Positions 57,893-64,000 of a DNA stretch of 64,000 nucleotides are shown piece by piece; positions within the stretch are counted from its first letter, which is position 1; every line of letters starts with the position of its first letter. A program made the translations under genes and the position numbers. Under the pieces are notes generated by a model that was not told the DNA's origin, did no database searches, and was given only the letters and a program-made list of their open reading frames with translations. Origin of the DNA: Chryseobacterium sp. StRB126 (GTDB lineage Bacteria; Bacteroidota; Bacteroidia; Flavobacteriales; Weeksellaceae); assembly GCF_000829375.1 (NCBI RefSeq), contig NZ_AP014624.1, forward strand, positions 992,001 to 1,056,000. Direction: 5' to 3'.

Positions 57893-58450
57893 ATGCTGTT
57901 AGAAAAAATAATTTCAATTTCTGGAAAACCAGGACTTTACAAATTAGTTTCTCAATTAAGAAACGGATTCATCATTGAAGATGTTACCAACAAGAAAAAA
58001 GTAAGCATTGGAAACTCAAGCCAGGTAAGCTTATTAGATAATATCGCAATGTTTACATTTGAAAAAGAAGTTCCATTGTTCGAGGTTTTTGAAAATATTG
58101 CAAAAAACAACGATTACAAAGAAACAATTTCTCACAAATCTTCAGATGCAGATTTGAAAGACTTTATGTTAGCGTCTCTTCCTAATTACGATACTGAAAG
58201 AGTATATGCTTCGGATATCAAGAAATTGGCTCAGTGGTACAACACTCTTCAGAAAGCAGGATACATCACTCCTGAAAGCTTCGTAAAGGCAGAACCTGAA
58301 ACTTTAGATGGTGAGCCTGCAGAAGAAGTAAGCTTAGATTTAGATGCTAAAAAAGCAGCTCCAAAAGCAGAAAAACCGGCAGCTCCAAAAGTAAAAGCTA
58401 CTTCAGCAGCAAAATCAGCTCCTAAAAGTACGCATAGAAAACAAGGATAA
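57893..58450 (+). CDS. DUF5606 protein with an Ala/Lys/Pro-rich tail
   Basis: 185 residues. The globular part (about 1-130) begins MLLEKIISISGKPGLYKLVSQLRNGFIIEDVTNKKKVSIGNSSQVSLLDNIAMFT, with the short barrel followed by helices typical of DUF5606, a Bacteroidetes family of unknown role. The tail is a low-complexity Ala/Lys/Pro region (KAAPKAEKPAAPKVKA) ending in a basic TTHRKQ-like stretch. It is located between def and mazG, an arrangement common in flavobacteria, and may belong to translation quality control by context only. Confidence 0.8.
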   Translation: MLLEKIISISGKPGLYKLVSQLRNGFIIEDVTNKKKVSIGNSSQVSLLDNIAMFTFEKEVPLFEVFENIAKNNDYKETISHKSSDADLKDFMLASLPNYDTERVYASDIKKLAQWYNTLQKAGYITPESFVKAEPETLDGEPAEEVSLDLDAKKAAPKAEKPAAPKVKATSAAKSAPKSTHRKQG

Positions 58451-58473
58451 TTCATTTTTGAATTTACCATATA

Positions 58474-58505
58474 AAACCTCGTCAGAAATGATGAGGTTTT
58501 TTTGT
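58474..58505 (+). terminator. Terminator after the DUF5606 gene
   Basis: AAACCTCGTCA (58474-58484) pairs with TGATGAGGTTT (58489-58499) with one wobble around a GAAA tetraloop. A T run follows. Confidence 0.85.
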
Positions 58506-58554
58506 GTATAAAAATTAGTAAGCCATTCTGAGTGGAACAAAGAATCTATTCCAA

Positions 58555-58587
58555 AAACCTAACAGGTTTTCGAAACCTGTTAGGTTT
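58555..58587. repeat. Perfect inverted repeat AAACCTAACAGGTTT
   Basis: The arms AAACCTAACAGGTTT (58555-58569) and AAACCTGTTAGGTTT (58573-58587) are exact complements with a TCG loop. It sits in intergenic DNA without a T tract, so it looks like a repeat rather than a terminator. Confidence 0.75.
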
Positions 58588-58647
58588 AAACAAATATTCT
58601 ATCACACTATCATGAACCCCGTACCTCGTAACTTTCACTCTCAACGT

Positions 58648-58679
58648 TTGTAATAGTGTCCGAATAACCCTTACATTTG
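58648..58679 (+). promoter_or_regulatory. Bacteroidetes-type promoter of mazG
   Basis: TTG at 58648-58650 and TACATTTG at 58672-58679, with a 21-base spacer, match the flavobacterial consensus. The chosen ATG lies 26 bases after the -7 box. Confidence 0.6.
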
Positions 58680-58704
58680 TATAATATTGAATTTCCAATT
58701 ACTT

Positions 58705-59472
58705 ATGAATACAAAACAGGAAAAACTAGAAGCTTTCGGGAGATTACTGGATATTATGGATGATTTGCGTGAAAAGTGTCCGTGGGATCAGAAGCAGACC
58801 TTACAATCTCTTCGTCATCTTACTCTGGAAGAAACCTATGAGCTTTCCGATGCCATTTTACAGGAAGATTTGCAGGAGATTAAAAAAGAATTGGGAGATG
58901 TATTACTTCATCTTGTTTTTTATTCTAAAATAGGCTCAGAAAAAGAAAGTTTTGATATCGCAGATGTCATCAATTCCCTAAATGAAAAACTGATTTTCCG
59001 TCATCCTCATATCTATGGAGATACTGTAGTGAAAGATGAGGAAGAAGTAAAACAGAACTGGGAAAAGCTAAAGCTTAAAGAAGGGAACAAATCTATTTTA
59101 GGGGGTGTTCCGAAAAGCCTCCCAAGTTTGGTAAAAGCGTATAGAATTCAGGATAAGGTAAAAGGGATTGGTTTTGAGTTTCATGATGCGGAAGATGCCT
59201 GGAAAAAGGTAGATGAGGAAATTCAGGAGTTTCATGCAGAGACAGATTTAGACAAAAAGGAGCAGGAACTTGGAGATGTATTTTTCTCGTTAATCAACTA
59301 TGCAAGAATTTCAGGGATCAATCCGGATTCTGCATTGGAGAGAACCAATCTGAAGTTTATTTCAAGATTCAAGAAGATGGAAGGCCTTGCCGAAGAACAG
59401 GATTTAAAGCTTGCAGACATGTCTCTTGAAGAAATGGATGTTCTTTGGGAAAAGGCAAAACAGTTATCATAA
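58705..59472 (+). CDS. mazG: Nucleoside triphosphate pyrophosphohydrolase MazG
   Basis: 255 residues from the ATG at 58705. The TTG at 58687 is less likely because it adds residues absent in relatives. DLREKCPWDQKQTLQSLRHLTLEETYELSDAIL is the MazG domain with the EExxE metal site, and KELGDVLLHLVFYSKI follows. A second half with VDEEIQEFHAETDLDKKEQELGDVFFSLINYARI completes the tandem arrangement. It hydrolyses NTPs and dNTPs to NMP and pyrophosphate, which limits misincorporation. Follows the DUF5606 gene with its own promoter. Confidence 0.95.
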   Translation: MNTKQEKLEAFGRLLDIMDDLREKCPWDQKQTLQSLRHLTLEETYELSDAILQEDLQEIKKELGDVLLHLVFYSKIGSEKESFDIADVINSLNEKLIFRHPHIYGDTVVKDEEEVKQNWEKLKLKEGNKSILGGVPKSLPSLVKAYRIQDKVKGIGFEFHDAEDAWKKVDEEIQEFHAETDLDKKEQELGDVFFSLINYARISGINPDSALERTNLKFISRFKKMEGLAEEQDLKLADMSLEEMDVLWEKAKQLS

Positions 59473-59529
59473 TTTCCGGATTGGAACAATTAATGTTACT
59501 TATATTCAGTTAAAAAATAAAAAATAAAT

Positions 59530-60408
59530 ATGCTACGTTTTCTTATACTTCCCGCTATGCTTTTATTGAGTTGTAATCCAAAAGCCCAGAATTCACCTGC
59601 TCAGGGTGATACTCTGAAGCCGCAGTTTTCTTTACCTAAAAAATTAAAGGAAGTTTCCGGGATTACTTTGTCAAAAGATAAAAAAACAATCTGGGTCATA
59701 GAGGACAAAGGAAATAAAAATGCGATATATGGCCTTAATGACAGTGGGCAGATGATGGCTAAAGTTCCGGTTGAAAATGCTGAAAATACAGACTGGGAAG
59801 ACATTATATCAGATACTCAGGGAAATATTTACATCGGGGATTTCGGAAATAATGATAACAACCGACAGGATCTGGCTATTTTAAAAACCGATCTGAAAGA
59901 TATTACCCAAACGACTACCAAAGTTGTTCAAACGACTAAATTCCATTATGAAGGACAAACGGAATTCCCACCGAAAAAATCAAATTTGCTGTATGACTGT
60001 GAAGGTTTTGTAGAGATGGATGGTAACTTCTATCTTTTCACCAAGAACAGAAGCAAGGGGTTTGACGGAACTTTCCTTGTTTTTAAAGTACCTAATAAAG
60101 AAGGAGCTTTTGAAGCTAAACTGATTGGTAAATTGAAGCTGCAGGGTGGATATAATGATGCCGCTATTACTTCCGCAACCATTAACAGTACAAAAGATAA
60201 GATTGTGCTATTGACGCATAAAAATGTACATGTTCTTACAGGATTTAATGCTGATGATTTCAGTACCGCAAAGATTAATAAGATTCCATTAAATCATAAC
60301 TCACAGAAAGAAGCGATTGTTTTTCTTAATGACCAGACTTTAATGATTGCAGATGAAAAAGGGAAAGATGAAGGCGGAAATGTCTATCAGTTTTCTCTTA
60401 AACCATAG
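59530..60408 (+). CDS. Probable beta-propeller lipoprotein
   Basis: 292 residues. A type II signal peptide ends LLLSC (Cys15). The mature part shows propeller-like blades: LKEVSGITLSKDKKTIWVIEDKGNKNAIYGLNDSG, DWEDIISDTQGNIYIGDFGNNDNNRQDLAILK and LYDCEGFVEMDGNFYLFTKNRSKGFDGTF. This is similar to the Gly/Asp-rich SdiA-regulated-like or strictosidine synthase-like propellers, without a recognised catalytic site. Ligand and role are unknown. A terminator shared with the convergent gene follows. Confidence 0.75.
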   Translation: MLRFLILPAMLLLSCNPKAQNSPAQGDTLKPQFSLPKKLKEVSGITLSKDKKTIWVIEDKGNKNAIYGLNDSGQMMAKVPVENAENTDWEDIISDTQGNIYIGDFGNNDNNRQDLAILKTDLKDITQTTTKVVQTTKFHYEGQTEFPPKKSNLLYDCEGFVEMDGNFYLFTKNRSKGFDGTFLVFKVPNKEGAFEAKLIGKLKLQGGYNDAAITSATINSTKDKIVLLTHKNVHVLTGFNADDFSTAKINKIPLNHNSQKEAIVFLNDQTLMIADEKGKDEGGNVYQFSLKP

Positions 60409-60433
60409 ACTTTGAAAATAAAATAGATAAACT

Positions 60434-60472
60434 AAAAATCCCACGGACTAGACTGTTCCATGGGATTTTTTA
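60434..60472. terminator. Bidirectional terminator between convergent genes
   Basis: AAAAATCCCA (60434-60443) pairs with TGGGATTTTT (60461-60470). The A-rich left flank and T-rich right flank serve both the plus and minus transcripts. Confidence 0.75.
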
Positions 60473-60928
60473 TTATTGTTTCCTTTGAAATTCATCATAC
60501 AGCGGTTTCAATTCTTTTGGTGGGTTACCGGAATCAAAACTTGCAGAAGTATAAGTGATACCATTACTTGTTATCATAAGAGTGGCAATCATAGCCTGAT
60601 CGGAATGTCGTCCTGTAGTAGGAGCTTCAAGTGTTGATACTTTAGATAAATCAATAGCTGAAGCCTGTTTTGAGATACGTTCCCAGTCAGATGAAGACAT
60701 AGGAGATTGCTTTTCCTCACCATTAAAAGAAGAGGTTTTAGACTTTGGAGTGAAGGTAATTATGGTATGAAAGCCTCTGGTTTGTTCAGTTAATTCTATT
60801 TTTTCAATTTTTGTTTGTTGAGCATTTACGGTTGAATTTTTTTCAATGTTTCCATTCTTGCTCTGGTTCTGGCAATGAATACTTGATAAAACCAAAATAA
60901 TATTAAGTGAAGTGATGAGTGCTTTCAT
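60473..60928 (-). CDS. Small lipoprotein of unknown function
   Basis: 151 residues from the ATG at 60926-60928. The signal peptide ends LSSIHC, with the lipid-modified Cys. The mature part opens QNQSKNGNIEKNSTVNAQQ and has the strand/loop pattern IEKIELTEQTRGFHTIITFTPKSKTSSFNG, then SKVSTLEAPTTGRHSDQAMIATLMI. It is not a family I can name. It is convergent with the propeller lipoprotein gene and followed on its 5' side by the barrel gene. Confidence 0.7.
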   Translation of the reverse strand: MKALITSLNIILVLSSIHCQNQSKNGNIEKNSTVNAQQTKIEKIELTEQTRGFHTIITFTPKSKTSSFNGEEKQSPMSSSDWERISKQASAIDLSKVSTLEAPTTGRHSDQAMIATLMITSNGITYTSASFDSGNPPKELKPLYDEFQRKQ

Positions 60929-61010
60929 TGTGTGCTTTTTTATCATTGTTTGTTATAGCTAAAGTATAAAAACGTATTGAATATAAAACTATTATGTTCG
61001 TTAAAAAAGA

Positions 61011-61036
61011 AAAACTCAGGAAACTCCTGAGTTTTT
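61011..61036 (-). terminator. Terminator of the barrel gene
   Basis: AAAACTCAGGA (61011-61021) pairs perfectly with TCCTGAGTTTT (61025-61035). The A tract to the left becomes the T tract of the minus-strand transcript. Confidence 0.85.
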
Positions 61037-61056
61037 TATTAACAATTATTTTTTAT

Positions 61057-64000
61057 TTAAAATTTCATTCCTACTCCTGCAGAGATACGTCCACCATCTG
61101 CGCCATAGAAATAATTGAGTCTGGCAGACATCATTTCCACGACGCTTAGCCAAATCCCGGCACCTACTGATTGATGCCATTTTCTGGAGTATTCGCCATC
61201 ATTCCATACACGGCCAACATCATAACCTACAAGGATTCCCAGATTGGCAGGGATAATATTATTTCTGATTCTTCCAAAATCCCAACGGATCTCAGAATTA
61301 TTGATAAAATAAGATCTTCCTGAGAATCTTTCATTTCTGAAGGCACGCATACCATTGTTACCGCCAATAGCTGCAGCCTGATAGAATTCAAAATTATCAT
61401 TGTTGATCCACATGGCATTGCTGGCATTGGCAAATACGAAAACCCCTTTTTTATCAATTCTGTGGTCAATCGCGAATCTTCCTTTTACCGTAAGGAAGTT
61501 TCTGTTGAAGTTTGAAAAAGTAGCTTTCCAGTCGGCATTCAGCATCAATTCCATACCCAGAGTTGGGAAGGCAGGGTTATCCGCATTTTTATAGCTGAAT
61601 GTATAATTGGCTCCCAAGAACTGTTGGCTGTCAAAAACTTCTTGTCTTACATCTGGGGAAGTGTTGATAAAGCGGCCGTCTTTTCTCTGTACTTTATTAT
61701 CTTCAAATGTAAGCTGCATCTGATGACTAAAATTCATCCAGCCTTTTTTGGAGATAGAAGGGGCAACATTGAATTTTGAAATTCTTGCTCTGTTGTATTC
61801 TCTTTCCGTACCTTCTTCATCATACGGACTTTCATTGGACAGTCCAAAAAAGTTCTGTGAAAATCTTGGAGTGGTATAAGCCGCATCAATATTAAAATCC
61901 CATCCTGAAACTGCTTTCTTGAAAACACCTTTATAAATAAGGCTGAACCCGGCAGTAGCAGTATAGAAATTGGCTTTTAAACTATGTCTTTGAGTAAAAG
62001 GATCACGGATGAAGTTATTCACTGTATAATTAGCCAAAACACCAACAATAACGCCGTCATCCGGGTTATAATCCAAATTAGGATACCCAGCAAATGCATT
62101 GTATTTTGGATGTTTGTAATTGTAGGTGTTTATCTCATAATCATCTGCAATATTTTTGGTAGTGTTTCCTGCATTGTAGGTGTTTTTTTGAGAGGCGAAG
62201 TCGTAGATTTTTACTTTTCTTCCATCGGCCACATTATACACATCATGGTTATAGCCACCAATCAGTCTGATGTTCATTTTAGGGCGGCCGGATCCTACTA
62301 CTTCATAAATGTCATCATCTTCCAGCCCATAAATCCAAAGTTCTTTTGTTTTTGAATCATGATAAGTCTTTTCAAAAACCAGTTCGTTTTTATCTTTGTT
62401 TTTCCCTAATTTATATTGCTGTACAAGAACGGAGTGTCCGTTTTTAGTAATGACAAACTTATCTGGGTTCACGGTTCCTGCCAAAGGAACTTTTTCCTGC
62501 AGGACATTATAATAATCGGATGCGTATTTCTGCAGTTTTGTTTTTCTTATTTTAAGTTTTCTCTGGATCTCTGCTACGGTGCTATCCTGAACTTCTTTAG
62601 GAAGGTTGTGGAATGCATCATCAATATCTGCATCGGTCAGATGTTCCTGAATGTATTTTGCCTGAGCTTCCCATTCTTCCTGACTAGAACTTTTTAAAAA
62701 AACAAGATCCATAGGATACGGTTCCATCGCCAGCCATTTTACGCTGCTGATATCTTCTGTAAAAGTTTTCATGTGTCGGATAGCCGGAACATTCATGATC
62801 AGTCTGAATGCCGCCCCGTCATATTTACTGAACGCCTGATCTCTGTCTTTTGGAATCGGTTTATAGACAATTTTATCACCTTTTTCATATTCTGCCCATT
62901 TCCACTGATCTGAATGCCTGTCCCAGTCACCAATCAGCATATCAAACAATCTTGCTCTGATGTAGGATTCCCTGTCTACAGAGTATTTGTAGTTTTTGGT
63001 CAGGTTTTTCAGGACATCGTCAGTAGAGACGATATCTTTTGCATGATCTAGGTAGGCCAATGTTTTAGGATCTGAAGAAAAACGTTCTTCAATCATATAC
63101 ATTTCATCACCATAGTTTTGATTATATTTTCCTAAAGCCTGCTGCTTGGGAATATAATATAACTTCGGATTGCTATGGAAAATGTTCAGTTTTTCTGACA
63201 TATTTCCTATGGTAAACGGAGTGAAAGGATGGTTGGTGGTATAGAAGTCCAAAAGGAATTTCTCCGGGAAAGTATTGGTAAGTTCTTCTCCCAATGTGCT
63301 TTTTTGGAAAGCCATATTGTTGAGGAACCGTACTGCACTTTTTTTCACTCCACGCATCACAAACTCCTGTCCGTCATTAGCTTTTAACCTTAAACTGTTA
63401 GATTGGTTTCCTCCTCCTTCTCTGAAAGGGATATAACCGCCATTTAGCTCAGAAAGATTGGCTGTAGGGGCCTCAATAGGAATTCCGTAATAGTTTCTGT
63501 AGTGATCTCCCCAAAGCCATCGGTAAAAACCACCTTTTTGGGTGAGCTGAACCGGATAGATGCTGGAAGAGAATGTAGCTGGGAATGTATTGGGAAAATT
63601 ATTCACAAATTCATCAGGCTTGGATATCACGGAAATCTGTGATAATTTCTGAAGCTTAGCATCCTTTGTGGAAAAAAATTCCACATCGGTACTCTGATCT
63701 TTTCTGAGATTAAGGACGGCAAAACCGTTTCCACCATAGGAAAAGTCTGTTTTTTCAGTAATGGTAGAAGGATCTGTTTTAGAACCTGCACCACTGATGA
63801 TCTGTCTTATATTTTCTTCTTCATGATACTGTAAATTATGGTCATGCCCGGAAACGAAGATGACATTATCTTTATCCTGCACAATACTTTTCAGTCTGTT
63901 GGCTAGCTCTGTATAGTGCTGATTGTTAATATCTGCCGGGCTGATTCCTGAAGAGCTTCTAAGAATATTAATAAGGCTTGCCACTCCCGGTACCGGTATT
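61057..64000 (-). CDS. Outer membrane barrel protein fused to a calcineurin-like phosphoesterase (5' end missing)
   Basis: At least 980 residues, with the frame open to the right edge. An apparent GTG start at 63984 lies inside the conserved frame (PGVASLINILRSSSGISPADINNQHYTELANRLK), so the gene continues beyond the window. The phosphoesterase end is FVSGHDHNLQYHEEENIRQIISGAG. A middle part of about 450 residues with MRGVKKSAVRFLNNMAF and SIDPF-like conserved blocks follows. The last 330 residues form a BamA/TamA-like barrel (GGNNGMRAFRNERFSGRSYFINNSEIRWDFGRIRN, ISAGVGMKF). The combination is a known Bacteroidetes family of unknown role, likely surface or envelope located. Confidence 0.85.
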   Translation of the reverse strand, partial: IPVPGVASLINILRSSSGISPADINNQHYTELANRLKSIVQDKDNVIFVSGHDHNLQYHEEENIRQIISGAGSKTDPSTITEKTDFSYGGNGFAVLNLRKDQSTDVEFFSTKDAKLQKLSQISVISKPDEFVNNFPNTFPATFSSSIYPVQLTQKGGFYRWLWGDHYRNYYGIPIEAPTANLSELNGGYIPFREGGGNQSNSLRLKANDGQEFVMRGVKKSAVRFLNNMAFQKSTLGEELTNTFPEKFLLDFYTTNHPFTPFTIGNMSEKLNIFHSNPKLYYIPKQQALGKYNQNYGDEMYMIEERFSSDPKTLAYLDHAKDIVSTDDVLKNLTKNYKYSVDRESYIRARLFDMLIGDWDRHSDQWKWAEYEKGDKIVYKPIPKDRDQAFSKYDGAAFRLIMNVPAIRHMKTFTEDISSVKWLAMEPYPMDLVFLKSSSQEEWEAQAKYIQEHLTDADIDDAFHNLPKEVQDSTVAEIQRKLKIRKTKLQKYASDYYNVLQEKVPLAGTVNPDKFVITKNGHSVLVQQYKLGKNKDKNELVFEKTYHDSKTKELWIYGLEDDDIYEVVGSGRPKMNIRLIGGYNHDVYNVADGRKVKIYDFASQKNTYNAGNTTKNIADDYEINTYNYKHPKYNAFAGYPNLDYNPDDGVIVGVLANYTVNNFIRDPFTQRHSLKANFYTATAGFSLIYKGVFKKAVSGWDFNIDAAYTTPRFSQNFFGLSNESPYDEEGTEREYNRARISKFNVAPSISKKGWMNFSHQMQLTFEDNKVQRKDGRFINTSPDVRQEVFDSQQFLGANYTFSYKNADNPAFPTLGMELMLNADWKATFSNFNRNFLTVKGRFAIDHRIDKKGVFVFANASNAMWINNDNFEFYQAAAIGGNNGMRAFRNERFSGRSYFINNSEIRWDFGRIRNNIIPANLGILVGYDVGRVWNDGEYSRKWHQSVGAGIWLSVVEMMSARLNYFYGADGGRISAGVGMKF

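Noticed and set aside
1..64000. Mobile element, prophage, tRNA or rRNA gene
   Set aside because: No transposase, integrase, phage structural gene, cloverleaf or rRNA-like sequence was recognised on either strand.

Overview
The window looks like a piece of the chromosome of a Flavobacteriia member, most likely Chryseobacterium or a close Weeksellaceae relative. The evidence is the AT-rich sequence, many promoters with the Bacteroidetes -7 box TAnnTTTG (sometimes with an upstream TTG), scarce Shine-Dalgarno sequences, type IX secretion relatives (PorV/PorQ-like, PorP/SprF-like), head-GIN, DUF5606 and DUF4374 proteins, and several dispersed intergenic repeats of the kind common in that genus. 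I see no rRNA or tRNA gene, CRISPR array, prophage, insertion sequence or conjugative element. Almost all of the window is core chromosome.

Layout. 1-8.9 kb: the start of an acyl-CoA carboxylase beta subunit, a candidate small RNA (558-666), a GNAT enzyme, an EamA transporter, a PorV/PorQ-family protein with a secreted partner, uvrC and hutH. 9-16.6 kb: a GNAT enzyme, an S8 protease lipoprotein, a DODA-type dioxygenase, YceI, a DPP4-like S9 peptidase and a luciferase-like monooxygenase. 16.8-31.7 kb: sbcDC, a VF530-family protein, an FKBP isomerase, a YchJ protein, an M3 oligopeptidase, a head-GIN lipoprotein, a kefG-kefB type efflux pair and a lemA-TPM-TPM operon. 31.7-47.3 kb: folA, a TRIC-like channel, coaD, ddl, an orphan PASTA protein, an RluA-type pseudouridine synthase, a PorP/SprF protein, hemW, a DUF4139 protein, murI, a divergent nitroreductase/HxlR pair, rsmD-DUF3822-Smr, and a YfcE-like phosphoesterase.

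47.6-54.3 kb is the most accessory-looking segment. It is a four-gene iron operon: an acyltransferase whose N-terminal half resembles the C-terminal part of IucA/IucC siderophore synthetases, an N-hydroxylase, a TonB-dependent receptor and a DUF4374 surface lipoprotein. A near-perfect Bacteroidetes promoter precedes it and a strong terminator follows it. No complete siderophore synthetase is present. 54.4-64 kb: a class C beta-lactamase-like hydrolase, sixA, ruvX-def-DUF5606-mazG, two lipoproteins, and the 3' part of a phosphoesterase/outer-membrane-barrel fusion that runs off the right edge.

The points I consider most worth a second look are the hydroxylase/acyltransferase operon, the mirrored operator-like sequences between the nitroreductase and HxlR genes, the orphan small RNA, a Fur-box-like palindrome in a gene-free gap, several dispersed hairpin repeat families, and a SusC-type signature embedded in the DUF4139 protein. 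Function calls rest on motifs and family knowledge recalled without database searches.
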